From positions 1,612,001 to 1,676,000 of the forward strand of contig NZ_CP119107.1 in NCBI RefSeq assembly GCF_029094525.1: DNA of 64,000 nucleotides. The letters are read 5' to 3'. The translations under genes and the position numbers were made by a program. Position 1 is the first letter of the stretch, and every line of letters begins with the position of its first letter. The notes beneath the pieces are model-generated. The model saw only the letters and a program-made list of their open reading frames with translations. It did no database searches and was not told where the DNA came from. This DNA comes from Pullulanibacillus sp. KACC 23026. Its GTDB lineage: Bacteria; Bacillota; Bacilli; Bacillales; Sporolactobacillaceae. Positions 23,359-32,433 of the stretch are shown here, piece after piece.

Positions 23359-25674
23359 ATGATGAGATGGGTTCGGTGGGATTGGCTTGGCGTATGCGCG
23401 GTTTTTGGCGTTCTGACAGGTACCGCTCATCACCGGTTTTGGCTGCTAAGTCTCCTTCTAATAAGCTTGCTCCTGATTGTCCGGTATCGCAGGCTCCTCC
23501 TTCTTAGTCTAATGGTTTTTCTGACCATTTATGGGCTAACCACGCTTACAAACCAGTCGATCAGCCAGTCATTGACAGGGGACAAAATGGTTCAAGGGCG
23601 TCTTCAAGGCGCTCCTGTCTTTGATGGTGATCATATCACCTTTATTTTTCAAACCGTTCTCGATCAAGAGATCATATACGGCAACTATTACGTTCAAACA
23701 CTCAGTGAGAAGGAAAAGCTTGAAAAGGCCTTATTACCTGGTGTGACGTGTTCGATCAGAGGTGATTTTGGTCAGGCTTCTCCCAATCGAAATCCTTATG
23801 GGTTTAATTTTAATGACTATCTCCAAAAAAAATCGGTTTCAGGTGTCAGTGATATTTCTTCGATTTCAGATTGTCAATCCCTCGCTCTTTCTCCTATGGA
23901 TAAGGTTCAACGAATAAGACTGAAGTGGATTGATTTTATACAATGGAAACTGCCAACTCCCCTCAATGGATACATCCTCGCATTAGTCTTTGGAACAAAA
24001 GATCTGCTTCCCGCCGATATCCTGTCCGCCTATCAAACCCTCGGGCTTAGTCACCTGCTTACGGTTTCTGGCCTGCATGTCGGGTTACTCAGTGCCTTTT
24101 TTCTGTATTTATTAAAAAGGTTGGGATGGTTAAGAGAGACGAGCTATCTTGTTTTTTTATGTGCCATTCTACCTTGTTATGTGCTTATAACAGGAAATGC
24201 CCCTTCAGTTCTGCGAGCGGGCCTGATGATCGCATTTGTCCTTGTTAACGAACTTAGAGGAAGGGCGCTACCTCCCATTCAAGTGATTGGCTTAATTGGA
24301 GCAGGCTTGCTATTTTTTTCCCCCGATATCCTTTACCAATTATCCTTTCAGCTGTCGTTTACTGTCACTTTAGTGATTCTCTATTCATGGCGTTTATTGA
24401 AATCCATGAAGAATCGCTGGCTCCTTCTGAGTTCTCTATCCGGCCTAGCCCAACTTGGAGCGCTCCCCCTCATTCTTTATCAATTTTTCCAATTTTCCTG
24501 GTTAAGTATTTTCATGAATCTTCTCTATGTCCCCTTTATTTGTTATGGGTTGCTGCCAATCAGTTTTCTTTTTGCTATTCTTTCTTGGCTTCCTTCTTCC
24601 GTTCTTTCCCTCATGCAGGCCCCTTTATTCCCCCTCATTCATAGCTCCGAGTGGCTGTTAGCTCAAGCGGCCAATTGGTCCTATTCAATGGTGACACTTG
24701 GCCGCCCTAATGGGATTGAACAGCTTCTTCTTGCGGGGAGTCTGATGGTTTGTTTCCGGTTTTGGGAAGCTTTAAGCCGTTATCGAATGAGTGTGTTGCT
24801 ACCCTATATAATGACAGGGATTCTCATAGTGGCTCATATTGGGTTGGCTGACTTGATGCCAACAGGTAAGGTTGTCTTCCTGGATGTGGGGCAAGGGGAC
24901 AGTATATTTATTCAATTGCCTCATAATGGGCAGACCATTCTCATTGATACAGGTGGGCAATTAGCGATTCCGAAAGAGGATTGGCAGAAAGAAAAGAGGC
25001 CGTTTGAAGTGGGGAGAGATGTTGTGCTTAATGAATTAAAAGGGATGGGGATTACGCATCTGGACCTGTTAGTTCTAACACATCGTGATGTGGATCATAT
25101 CGGTGGGGCAAAAGGGATTGTCGGGCATATTCCGATTAGAACGATAATGGTTAGTTCATATTTTGTCCCTTCTGATGCGGAAAAAATTTGGTTAAATCGT
25201 GCGAAACAACTAGGGACAAAGTTAATCATTGCGAAGGCAAAAGAACGTTGGCAGGTGGGGGATGCGCGCTTTCAAATTCTTTGGCCTGCTGAGCCAACGA
25301 CCACCTCTAATGGGACGTCTCTTGTGATAAAAGGTGATTTTGGCGGAAAGTCATGGCTTTTTACAGGGGATTTAGAGGCACCGGAAGAGAAAAAAGTCTT
25401 ATCCTTATTTCCTGACTTAAAAGTGGATCTTCTAAAGGTGGGGCATCATGGCAGTCAAACTTCCTCATCTGACCTATTTATTAAAAGCATTCAGCCTAAA
25501 CTTGCGATTATTTCTGTTGGGGCGAACAATCGCTACGGGCATCCAAACAGGGACGTATTGGACCGTCTGACTAAATATGGCATTCCTTACTTAAGAACCG
25601 ATGAAGCAGGCGGAATCACCATTCGATTTGACGATCATCGAATTCTATCTGTACAACCCACCATACAAAAGTAA
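23359..25674 (+). CDS. comEC: DNA internalization channel protein ComEC
   Basis: A 771-residue polytopic protein forming the DNA channel for transformation. An N-terminal OB-like extracellular part (near residues 60-180) is followed by the competence membrane domain with LGLSHLLTVSGLHVGLL near 235. The C-terminal metallo-beta-lactamase-like domain has THRDVDHIGGAKGI (574-587) and LKVGHHGSQTSS near 692, proposed to degrade the non-transported strand. Length matches B. subtilis ComEC and all domains look intact. Confidence 0.95.
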   Translation: MMRWVRWDWLGVCAVFGVLTGTAHHRFWLLSLLLISLLLIVRYRRLLLLSLMVFLTIYGLTTLTNQSISQSLTGDKMVQGRLQGAPVFDGDHITFIFQTVLDQEIIYGNYYVQTLSEKEKLEKALLPGVTCSIRGDFGQASPNRNPYGFNFNDYLQKKSVSGVSDISSISDCQSLALSPMDKVQRIRLKWIDFIQWKLPTPLNGYILALVFGTKDLLPADILSAYQTLGLSHLLTVSGLHVGLLSAFFLYLLKRLGWLRETSYLVFLCAILPCYVLITGNAPSVLRAGLMIAFVLVNELRGRALPPIQVIGLIGAGLLFFSPDILYQLSFQLSFTVTLVILYSWRLLKSMKNRWLLLSSLSGLAQLGALPLILYQFFQFSWLSIFMNLLYVPFICYGLLPISFLFAILSWLPSSVLSLMQAPLFPLIHSSEWLLAQAANWSYSMVTLGRPNGIEQLLLAGSLMVCFRFWEALSRYRMSVLLPYIMTGILIVAHIGLADLMPTGKVVFLDVGQGDSIFIQLPHNGQTILIDTGGQLAIPKEDWQKEKRPFEVGRDVVLNELKGMGITHLDLLVLTHRDVDHIGGAKGIVGHIPIRTIMVSSYFVPSDAEKIWLNRAKQLGTKLIIAKAKERWQVGDARFQILWPAEPTTTSNGTSLVIKGDFGGKSWLFTGDLEAPEEKKVLSLFPDLKVDLLKVGHHGSQTSSSDLFIKSIQPKLAIISVGANNRYGHPNRDVLDRLTKYGIPYLRTDEAGGITIRFDDHRILSVQPTIQK

Positions 25675-25822
25675 TGCTGGAAAACTCGCCTTGCCTTTTT
25701 GGGCTTGTTTAGAGGTTTAGTGTCAAAAAGAAGCGGGAAACTAATGGATACATCATCCTCTTTATGAAATAGGGCCCCATTAACCCCGAAAATAGCAATT
25801 ATCCTTTAAAATGGCCATAAAA

Positions 25823-25853
25823 AATAAAGAGACGTCCTAAGCGTCTCTTTATT
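25823..25853. terminator. Bidirectional terminator between comEC and yqzM
   Basis: AATAAAGAGACG and CGTCTCTTTATT pair perfectly around a 7-base loop, with A/T-rich flanks serving both strands. Confidence 0.88.
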
Positions 25854-25877
25854 ATGTCAAGTATGTAGTTCTTTTAA

Positions 25878-26012
25878 TTACGACATGATCTGTTTGATAA
25901 CAATGCCAATAATAAAAATAACAATGAAGAATAAAAAGGAATAATTAAAACCGGTCATAGCATCGACAAAGTCATTGCGTTTATCATGAACCTCTTTTTC
26001 AAATTCATTCAT
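25878..26012 (-). CDS. yqzM: Small membrane protein YqzM
   Basis: A 44-residue protein beginning MNEFEKEVHDKRNDFVD with one membrane helix (residues 25-40). Start, size and location beside comEC match B. subtilis YqzM, whose function is unknown. AAGGAGCGAT precedes the ATG at 26012. It was found by reading the minus strand of the gap. Confidence 0.82.
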   Translation of the reverse strand: MNEFEKEVHDKRNDFVDAMTGFNYSFLFFIVIFIIGIVIKQIMS

Positions 26013-26109
26013 GGCGATCGCTCCTTATCGAAGTATCTTTTCTTAATATTTAGTATAAAGGAAACGCTTTAAATTGCAACTACCAAAAATTATCATGGAT
26101 TGTCAAGTG

Positions 26110-26147
26110 TTGACACCCATACTTTTGAAGCGCATAGGATATCCTAT
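26110..26147 (+). promoter_or_regulatory. Promoter with a 14-bp palindromic operator
   Basis: A consensus -35 TTGACA (26110-26115) is followed after 19 bases by TAGGAT (26135-26140). The -10 lies inside the perfect palindrome ATAGGATATCCTAT (26134-26147), which looks like a repressor site. The downstream transcript would end at the hairpin at 26222, before the separate holA promoter. Confidence 0.5.
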
Positions 26148-26258
26148 TATTAAGAAAAAATCATCGCTTGCTTCAATCGACCTAGGCGGTTTGAAGGGGC
26201 GTTTATATAGATTTTCTTATGGAAGGACCCGCGCCCGCCGGTCCTTCTTCCTTTGTTT
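26148..26258 (+). ncRNA. Candidate small RNA or leader between yqzM and holA
   Basis: An approximately 110-base transcript is predicted from the promoter at 26110 to the hairpin at 26222-26247. One frame through it gives a poor 70-codon protein without a ribosome site, so an untranslated RNA seems likelier. No known RNA family is recognised. Confidence 0.35.
26222..26258 (+). terminator. Hairpin ending the candidate small RNA
   Basis: GAAGGACC (26222-26229) and GGTCCTTC (26240-26247) form a stem followed by TTCCTTTGTTTT. Confidence 0.6.
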
Positions 26259-26266
26259 TGGTGAAT

Positions 26267-26294
26267 TTGTCTGCGTACAAATTTAAAGTATAAT
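26267..26294 (+). promoter_or_regulatory. Predicted sigma-A promoter of holA
   Basis: TTGTCT (26267-26272), a 16-base spacer and a perfect TATAAT (26289-26294) lie 34 bases before the holA start. Confidence 0.65.
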
Positions 26295-26328
26295 GGAGGA
26301 TAGTTAAAAAAAGAGAGGGACTTGTGAC

Positions 26329-27354
26329 ATGGGGACTGTTATTAGTAAAGGCTGGACGATTAAGCCGCCATTTCAACCCGTATATTTATTTTACGGTACT
26401 CAAAGCTTTTTGATTAAACGTTTAAGGAAATCAATCGCAGATCAAGCGGTGGATCCAGCTGATCGAGATTTTAATTTATCTGTTTATGACTTAACAGAAA
26501 CACCAATTGAAGTAGCGATTGAAGATGCCATGACGCTGCCTTTTTTGGGGGAGAATCGTGTGATTGTTCTTGAAAATCCTATTTTTTTGACAGGTGATAC
26601 AAAAAAGACAAAAGTTGAGCATAATTTGGATGTGTTTTCGGAATACATAGAAAATCCTTCTCCGAGCACCATTCTCATTGTTGAAGCGCCTTATGAAAAA
26701 TTGGATAAACGCAAGAAGGTCGTAAAACTTCTTGAATCTAAAGGGGTGGTTTTAGAATTAAATCAAGTCGGTGAGAAAGAACTATACGATTTATTAAAGT
26801 CTGAAGCGGCTCAGTTTCAAGCGGTTTACACGGAAGCGGCCCATGAGCGATTAATGGCACTTGTAGGCTTTCACGTCGCTCAATTGATCAATGAGGTTCA
26901 AAAATTATCTCTATATGTGGGAGAGGACGGAGAAATTGATACCGCGGCTGTTGACTTACTTGCCACCCGTTCCATTGAAAGCAATGTTTTTGACATGGTT
27001 GATTTAATTATGAGAGGGAAAGGGGCAGAGGCGATTCAGCTTCTTGAAGAGTTGTTTAAACAAAAGGAAGAACCGATCCGTTTATTAGCCCTCATTATGC
27101 GACAAATTCGCATTTTGTTACAAACTATATTGCTGACGAAAGAAGGCTATTCTCAGAAACAGATTGCTTCTCGTTTGAAGCTCCATCCTTATGCCGTTAA
27201 GATCGCAAACGAACAAGGAAGACGCTTTGATATCGGCCAGCTTAAAAGGGCATTGGTGTGGTGTTCGGATACCGATTATGCGATGAAAACAGGGCAGGAA
27301 GAAAAGCAACTCAGCTTACAATTATTAATCCATCGCATTTCGACAATAAATTAG
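26329..27354 (+). CDS. holA: DNA polymerase III subunit delta
   Basis: A 341-residue clamp-loader subunit (YqeN) that opens the sliding clamp. The N-terminal P-loop-like fold has FYGTQSFLIKRL near residue 21 without a working nucleotide site, as usual for delta. The middle NVFDMVDLIM segment and the C-terminal helical collar also match the family. Length is normal. It stands alone between its own promoter and the ABC transporter promoter. Confidence 0.93.
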   Translation: MGTVISKGWTIKPPFQPVYLFYGTQSFLIKRLRKSIADQAVDPADRDFNLSVYDLTETPIEVAIEDAMTLPFLGENRVIVLENPIFLTGDTKKTKVEHNLDVFSEYIENPSPSTILIVEAPYEKLDKRKKVVKLLESKGVVLELNQVGEKELYDLLKSEAAQFQAVYTEAAHERLMALVGFHVAQLINEVQKLSLYVGEDGEIDTAAVDLLATRSIESNVFDMVDLIMRGKGAEAIQLLEELFKQKEEPIRLLALIMRQIRILLQTILLTKEGYSQKQIASRLKLHPYAVKIANEQGRRFDIGQLKRALVWCSDTDYAMKTGQEEKQLSLQLLIHRISTIN

Positions 27355-27373
27355 GGGAATTCTGACATTTCAT

Positions 27374-27402
27374 TTGAAAAAATTGGGATCAAATAGTAAA
27401 CT
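27374..27402 (+). promoter_or_regulatory. Predicted sigma-A promoter of the amino-acid ABC operon
   Basis: TTGAAA (27374-27379), a 17-base spacer and TAAACT (27397-27402) lie 36 bases before the binding-protein gene. Confidence 0.5.
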
Positions 27403-27437
27403 TAAAAGGCATGATAGAAAAATAGAGGAGGACTGAC

Positions 27438-28301
27438 ATGACAAAAAGGAGAATTTTAGGATTCTTAGTCGTGATCTTATGCCTATCTGCTTTTTTAGTA
27501 GGATGTGGATCAAGCAAGGGAACGAGTGATAAGAGTTCCGGCGGCGGATCAAGCAGCACTGGTGGAAACAAGTCAAGTAATACGATTCTTGTTGGGGCAG
27601 ATACGACCTTCCCGCCTTTTGAATCGGAGAAAAACGGGACGGTTACAGGGTTTGACATTGAGATGATCAAAGCCATTGCCAAAAAAGAGGGCCTGAAGGT
27701 GGAACAAATCAAAACCATGCCTTTTGATGGGATTATCCCAGCCTTACAAGGTGACCAAGTAGATGTTGCGGTTGCTGGGATTACGATCAAAACCTCTCGC
27801 ATGGAAACAGTTGATTTTTCAAATGCCTATTACAAATCAGGTCTCTCGATTTTAGTTAAGAAGGATTCTGGTATTAATTCCTTAGATGATCTCAAAGGGA
27901 AATTAGTCGCAACTAAGAAAGCGACATCATCAGTTGACTTCTTAAAAAGTCACGGCTTCAAGGATGCCAATATCAAGCAATATGATGATATTAACACAGC
28001 CTACCAAACGCTTGAAAGCGGTGGTGCAGATGCCGTAGTATTTGACAACCCAGTTAATATTAATTTTATGAATTCTCACGATGATGTACATATCGTTGGC
28101 GGATTGTTAACAGGGGAATATTACGGTATTGCCGTTACGAAAGATAAGCCTGAACTTCTTAAGAAGATTAACGACGGCCTAAAAGCCATCCAAGACGATG
28201 GGACCTATGCTAAGCTATTTGATAAATATCTTGGCGGCGATAAGAATGGGCTGGTTAATGATGTGAAGGCCCCAAAAGATGTTGCTCTTGATGATGAATG
28301 A
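27438..28301 (+). CDS. Polar amino-acid ABC transporter substrate-binding lipoprotein
   Basis: A 287-residue lipoprotein with a lipobox LVGC (Cys23) after a hydrophobic signal, then a Ser/Gly-rich tether. The binding domain opens with ADTTFPPFESEKNGTVTGFDIEM split over residues 55-77, the classic family-3 amino-acid pattern. DVAVAGITIKTSRMETVDFS segments at 110-130 also match. It captures a polar amino acid such as glutamine or arginine outside the membrane. It is first in the transporter operon; the set is not at this place in B. subtilis. Confidence 0.92.
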   Translation: MTKRRILGFLVVILCLSAFLVGCGSSKGTSDKSSGGGSSSTGGNKSSNTILVGADTTFPPFESEKNGTVTGFDIEMIKAIAKKEGLKVEQIKTMPFDGIIPALQGDQVDVAVAGITIKTSRMETVDFSNAYYKSGLSILVKKDSGINSLDDLKGKLVATKKATSSVDFLKSHGFKDANIKQYDDINTAYQTLESGGADAVVFDNPVNINFMNSHDDVHIVGGLLTGEYYGIAVTKDKPELLKKINDGLKAIQDDGTYAKLFDKYLGGDKNGLVNDVKAPKDVALDDE

Positions 28302-28329
28302 TCGTAACGTTTAACAGATAGACACTGAT

Positions 28330-28364
28330 AGCGCAGCACTCTCTTCTTCAGTGCTGCGCTTTCT
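28330..28364 (+). terminator. Hairpin after the binding-protein gene
   Basis: AGCGCAGCACT (28330-28340) and AGTGCTGCGCT (28350-28360) pair perfectly, followed by TTCTC. It may act as a partial terminator that keeps the binding protein in excess over the permease. Confidence 0.65.
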
Positions 28365-28430
28365 CATGACGGTCTATCAAAAAAGGTCGAATAGGATGAG
28401 GACTTTTTAAATGAAGGATAGACTCATTTA

Positions 28431-28490
28431 GCTTGATGGATTCATCCGACAAGACTAAGGCTTTTTCTTGGTCGCTTTAATCCATCAAGC
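28431..28490 (+). promoter_or_regulatory. Structured segment upstream of the permease gene
   Basis: GCTTGATGGATT (28431-28442) and AATCCATCAAGC (28479-28490) form a perfect 12-bp stem. CGACAAGA and TCTTGGTCG extend the pairing inside the loop. It could be an RNA-processing or attenuation element within the operon. It matches no riboswitch I recognise. Confidence 0.45.
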
Positions 28491-28584
28491 CATTCTATTT
28501 GCTTGAACCTAAAACGGTTGTTAATTTAAAATGAGCCTATAACAAACTGAAAATTTGTATGTTTTATTGAAAGGAGTGGTTATT

Positions 28585-29253
28585 CTGCAGGTTATTTGGA
28601 GTAGTTTACCTGTTGTTCTTAGCGGGCTATGGCTGACGATTGAATTTTCGCTGATCGCCATTGTACTAGAAGTGATCATCGGATTGATTGCCGCCCTTAT
28701 GCGCTTGTCTAATGTCGCGGTTTTACGATGGATTGCAACCGCATTTGTTGAACTTTTTCGCTCAACACCATTATTAGTTCAATTGTTTTTTATAGTTGTA
28801 GGATTGCCAAGTATTCTGCCTCTTAACCATATATTTGGACCGCGATTTTACCCTATTTTAGGAGCTATTGTTACTTTAGGATTAAATGAAGGGGCTTACG
28901 TAACCGAAATCGTTCGAGCTGGTATTTTGGGCGTTGATCGCGGTCAAAAGGAAGCAGCTGCAAGTATTGGGATGAACGGGTTTCAAACGATGCGTTATAT
29001 CGTCCTTCCACAGGCTTTTAAACGCATGATTCCGCCTCTTGTCAACCAAGCCGCCCAAACGATTAAGGATACGACCTTGCTTGCGCCAATAGGAATTGTG
29101 GAAATGCTCTATAAAAGCCAAACTGTCATTGCTGAGACATTCAAGGCGTTTCAGATCTACAGTTTAGTTGCGGTTCTTTACTTCATAATTATTTTCGCTG
29201 TGTCTAAATTAGCCGCCTATACGGAGAGGAGGCTGCAAGTTGATAAACGTTAA
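28585..29253 (+). CDS. Amino-acid ABC transporter permease
   Basis: A 222-residue permease of the His/Glu/Gln/Arg type with five membrane helices. The EAA loop, which contacts the ATPase, is visible as [20 protein letters not shown] near residues 125-145. The longest frame begins with TTG at 28555, but AAAGGAG at 28570-28575 falls inside it. The only well-spaced downstream candidates are ATT at 28582 and CTG at 28585, so a rare start codon is likely. It overlaps the ATPase gene by 14 bases. Confidence 0.85.
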   Translation: MQVIWSSLPVVLSGLWLTIEFSLIAIVLEVIIGLIAALMRLSNVAVLRWIATAFVELFRSTPLLVQLFFIVVGLPSILPLNHIFGPRFYPILGAIVTLGLNEGAYVTEIVRAGILGVDRGQKEAAASIGMNGFQTMRYIVLPQAFKRMIPPLVNQAAQTIKDTTLLAPIGIVEMLYKSQTVIAETFKAFQIYSLVAVLYFIIIFAVSKLAAYTERRLQVDKR

Positions 29254-29968
29254 AGATCTGCATAAATATTATGGTGCAAATGAAGTTTTAAAAGGGATTT
29301 CCAATCACGTTGAAGAAAAGGAAGTTGTGGTTGTGATCGGTCCTTCTGGCTCAGGGAAAAGCACCTTTCTTCGCTGTTTGAATGGTCTTGAAGAAGTGAC
29401 GAGCGGAACCATTGAAATCAATGGAATGGAATTAACCAATCCAAAGACGAACATCCATAAATTACGTCAACACGTTGGCATGGTTTTCCAGCAATTTAAT
29501 CTGTTTAAACACTTGACTATAATGGAGAATATCACCATCGGACCTCGAAAAGTATTGGGACGAGGGGTAAAAGAAAGCGAAGAAATAGCGCGAAAGTTAT
29601 TGGCTAAAGTTGGATTGAACGATAAGGACACAAGCTACCCCGATGAACTGTCAGGCGGACAGCAGCAGAGGGTCGCCATTGCTCGAGCACTTGCTATGGA
29701 ACCCAAGGTCATGCTCTTTGATGAACCGACTTCCGCACTTGACCCTGAAATGGTCGGAGAGGTGCTGCAGGTTATGAAGGACCTTGCGAGAGATGGCATG
29801 ACAATGGTAGTCGTCACGCATGAAATGGGGTTTGCAAGAGAGGTAGGAGACCGAGTGCTGTTTATGGATGGCGGATATCTCGTTGAAGAAGGGCCGCCCT
29901 CCGAAATTTTTGATCATCCTAAGGAACCGCGTACACAAAGCTTCTTAGCGAAAGTTTTAAAGCACTGA
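29240..29968 (+). CDS. Amino-acid ABC transporter ATPase (GlnQ-type)
   Basis: A 242-residue ABC ATPase powering the polar amino-acid importer. Walker [10 protein letters not shown] lies at 34-42, the Q-loop at FQQFNLF near 83, the signature [16 protein letters not shown] near 136 and Walker [16 protein letters not shown] near 156. It starts with TTG at 29240 behind GAGAGGAGG and overlaps the permease. The bidirectional terminator at 30049 ends the operon. Confidence 0.93.
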   Translation: MINVKDLHKYYGANEVLKGISNHVEEKEVVVVIGPSGSGKSTFLRCLNGLEEVTSGTIEINGMELTNPKTNIHKLRQHVGMVFQQFNLFKHLTIMENITIGPRKVLGRGVKESEEIARKLLAKVGLNDKDTSYPDELSGGQQQRVAIARALAMEPKVMLFDEPTSALDPEMVGEVLQVMKDLARDGMTMVVVTHEMGFAREVGDRVLFMDGGYLVEEGPPSEIFDHPKEPRTQSFLAKVLKH

Positions 29969-30048
29969 TTAGGTCATGGTAACGAGGTCGCATTGCTAGT
30001 TTAACTTTAGCAAGAGGCCACTCGTTTTGCAAAAACTAACTGAAGTAA

Positions 30049-30081
30049 AAAGGACTAAAGCCATTGGCTTTAGTCCTTTAT
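30049..30081. terminator. Bidirectional terminator between the ABC operon and rpsT
   Basis: AAAGGACTAAAGCCA and TGGCTTTAGTCCTTT form a perfect 15-bp stem around one base, with A- and T-rich flanks. Confidence 0.88.
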
Positions 30082-30100
30082 TAGTGCTTAACGTTGTTCA

Positions 30101-30367
30101 TTACGCGGAAACACTGTTCAATTTCTTTGACAAACGTGATTTTTCACGAGCTGCTTTATTTTTATGAATTAAGCCTTTTGTAACAGCTTTGTCAATCTTC
30201 TTAGTGGCGTTTAAGAAAGCTTCTTGAGCGCCAGCTGCATCATTTTGTTCAACTTTTACATTGAATGATTTGATTGATGTACGCATAGCAGCTTTAATCG
30301 CATGGTTATGTGCGCGATTGTCTTCGCTTTTGTTTACACGCTTAATAGCAGATTTGATGTTTGGCAT
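30101..30367 (-). CDS. rpsT: 30S ribosomal protein S20
   Basis: An 88-residue basic helical primary 16S rRNA-binding protein. The [11 protein letters not shown] start and Lys/Ala-rich helices are typical. AAGGGGGTGACACC precedes the ATG. It is oriented against gpr, as in B. subtilis. A leader of about 160 bases lies between the predicted promoter and the ATG. Confidence 0.97.
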   Translation of the reverse strand: MPNIKSAIKRVNKSEDNRAHNHAIKAAMRTSIKSFNVKVEQNDAAGAQEAFLNATKKIDKAVTKGLIHKNKAAREKSRLSKKLNSVSA

Positions 30368-30531
30368 GGTGTCACCCCCTTAAAACTGATCCGAACTCTA
30401 TAAAAGACGCTTTTGAAAAAACAAAAAAGACGCAGTGCCCAAACGATGCATTGCCGATTAAAATAGGCAAATGATAACAGGTGCACAGCCTGTCTTTCCA
30501 ATAACGCCGAAAGAGCCACTTACCAAATTGT

Positions 30532-30560
30532 ATTGTATCAAAGCTCAAGGGGATTTGCAA
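30532..30560 (-). promoter_or_regulatory. Predicted sigma-A promoter of rpsT
   Basis: On the minus strand TTGCAA (30560-30555), a 17-base spacer and TACAAT (30537-30532) are seen. The long untranslated leader could carry regulation of S20, but I see no named motif. Confidence 0.6.
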
Positions 30561-30625
30561 TATGCATGAAAGGAATCGATTTCGGTCACTTTAACTATTA
30601 GACGATAATCGGAGGGATGACGAGG

Positions 30626-31723
30626 ATGGCAAACAATGTCGATTTAGAAAAATTTAGTGTAAGGACGGATTTGGCGGTTGAAGCCAGAGAGATGGTTCAA
30701 GAGCAAGAAGCACCGCCTTTAAGAGGGATTGAATCACACGAGGAAAATCGGGATGGTATTGAGATCTCCTGGTTAACTATTAATGATGAGGCAAGCCAAA
30801 GAATTGGAAAAAAAGCCGGCCATTACCTCACGTTTGAAGTTCAAGGAATTCGCAACCAAGACCAAGAACTCCAAAAAACGGTAGAACGCATTTTCGCAGA
30901 GGAATTTGCTCGATTTTTAGATGAGCATGGGATTAAGGATAATGCGAGCTGTCTTGTGGTTGGTCTTGGGAATTGGAATGTGACGCCGGACGCCCTTGGC
31001 CCAAAAGCAGTCGAAAACCTTCTTGTCACAAAACATCTTTTTGACTTACAGCCTTACCGAGTCAAAGATGGTTTTCGACCAGTAAGTGCGCTTGCTCCTG
31101 GTGTCATGGGGATTACTGGAATTGAGACAAGTGACATTATATACGGTGTTATTGAGAAAACAAAGCCGGACTTTGTGATTGCAATAGATGCGCTTGCTTC
31201 TAGGTCGATCGAACGCGTTAACACAACGATTCAGGTATCAGATACGGGGATTCATCCAGGGTCAGGGGTTGGAAATAAGCGGAAGGAACTCTCGAAGGAA
31301 GCACTGGGCATTCCTGTCTTTGCAATCGGTATCCCAACGGTTGTAGACGCTGTGTCGATCACAAGTGACGCTTTAGACTATATACTTAAGCATTTTGGAA
31401 GAGAAATAAGAGAACAGAATAAGCCTGCGAAGTCCTTGCTGCCTTCAGGTCTTATGTTTGGAGAACGAAAAGTGTACAAAGAAGATGATTTGCCATCTGA
31501 GGAACAACGCTCTTCCTTTTTAGGGCTTGTTGGAACATTGTCAGAAGATGAAAAACGGAGCTTAATTCGGGAAGTTCTTGGCCCGACCGGTCATAACTTA
31601 ATGGTTACCCCAAAAGAAGTGGATGTTTTTATAGAAGATATGGCGAATGTTATTGCAAGCGGATTGAATGCCGCACTGCACCGAAATGTCTCTCAAGAAA
31701 ATTTAGACGCCTTTACACACTAA
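30626..31723 (+). CDS. gpr: Germination protease GPR
   Basis: A 365-residue aspartic-type protease, made as a zymogen in the forespore, that degrades small acid-soluble spore proteins on germination. The N-terminal [14 protein letters not shown] segment holds the region of autoprocessing. The conserved [21 protein letters not shown] stretch lies near 110-130 and [15 protein letters not shown] near 180-195. An ATG at 30617 touches the CGGAGGG site, so 30626 is the start. Its terminator hairpin overlaps the stop. The usual next gene, spoIIP, is absent. Confidence 0.94.
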   Translation: MANNVDLEKFSVRTDLAVEAREMVQEQEAPPLRGIESHEENRDGIEISWLTINDEASQRIGKKAGHYLTFEVQGIRNQDQELQKTVERIFAEEFARFLDEHGIKDNASCLVVGLGNWNVTPDALGPKAVENLLVTKHLFDLQPYRVKDGFRPVSALAPGVMGITGIETSDIIYGVIEKTKPDFVIAIDALASRSIERVNTTIQVSDTGIHPGSGVGNKRKELSKEALGIPVFAIGIPTVVDAVSITSDALDYILKHFGREIREQNKPAKSLLPSGLMFGERKVYKEDDLPSEEQRSSFLGLVGTLSEDEKRSLIREVLGPTGHNLMVTPKEVDVFIEDMANVIASGLNAALHRNVSQENLDAFTH

Positions 31724-31747
31724 GTGTATAGGCGTTTCTTTTTTTGA
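31707..31747 (+). terminator. Terminator overlapping the gpr stop codon
   Basis: ACGCCTTTACAC and GTGTATAGGCGT form a stem whose loop contains the gpr stop TAA (31721-31723). TTTCTTTTTTT follows. Confidence 0.85.
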
Positions 31748-31864
31748 CCATTCTATTAATGACAAATTAGTATAAACAAATCTATCGAATCAGTTCTATT
31801 TCATTTATTAGCTTAATAGTTTAGAACATAGGAATCAAACAAAATCCCAAAAGGATGGGTGACA

Positions 31865-32293
31865 ATGAAGCCTTTTGTAATAAAAACGACTCTATTAATG
31901 ATCGCCTTATTGGTGTGTGTGTTATATGGGATGGAAGTGGCCAAGCACAACATGCTGAATATGGTCGGCCAAACCTCCAAGCAATCTGGAGTGGTTTCAC
32001 AGCTTAAAGAGCCACTTCCAAAGCCAACCTTGTCGGGAACATCAGACTCATCGGCTAAGCAAACGAATTCAACGGATGGAAACACGGCTGTCGCAAAGAA
32101 GCAGGAAACCACGCAAGCTTCATCTTCTTCAGATGAGCTTTCGGAACGTATAAAGAAGCTCAATACGATCCAAACCTTTAATCCTTATGGCTCATTAGGT
32201 CAAAGCTTGTCGAATGGCTTACAGACGTCTTTCTCACATGGAATGACGGCCGCCACATCCCTTTTTAATCAACTTATTGATCATGTTTTTTAA
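31865..32293 (+). CDS. yqxA: YqxA-like single-pass membrane protein (DUF3679)
   Basis: A 142-residue protein with one N-terminal membrane helix (residues 5-22) ending in YGMEVA, then a Ser/Thr/Lys-rich extracytoplasmic region and a helical tail. Position between gpr and lepA and the N-terminal pattern match YqxA, whose function is unknown. A GTG at 31859 is in frame, but AAGGATGGG favours the ATG at 31865. In B. subtilis it follows spoIIP, which is missing here. Confidence 0.75.
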   Translation: MKPFVIKTTLLMIALLVCVLYGMEVAKHNMLNMVGQTSKQSGVVSQLKEPLPKPTLSGTSDSSAKQTNSTDGNTAVAKKQETTQASSSSDELSERIKKLNTIQTFNPYGSLGQSLSNGLQTSFSHGMTAATSLFNQLIDHVF

Positions 32294-32366
32294 TCTGATT
32301 CTCTTTCTGAAAAAAAGGGGATTGGTGTCCTAAAATGATCTTTTGTCGATTATTCGTTCTTTTCCA

Positions 32367-32396
32367 TTGTTTGCTGATCCGTTTTTCGTGTATAAT
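32367..32396 (+). promoter_or_regulatory. Predicted sigma-A promoter of lepA
   Basis: TTGTTT (32367-32372), an 18-base spacer and a perfect TATAAT (32391-32396) lie 38 bases before the lepA ATG. Confidence 0.55.
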
Positions 32397-32433
32397 TTGA
32401 AACAGTATGGTTTGGATTTGGAGTTGAACTATA

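Noticed and set aside
26074-26286. 70-codon frame between yqzM and holA
   Set aside because: It has no ribosome site, runs over a promoter-like palindrome and a hairpin, and has an implausible composition. An RNA is more likely.
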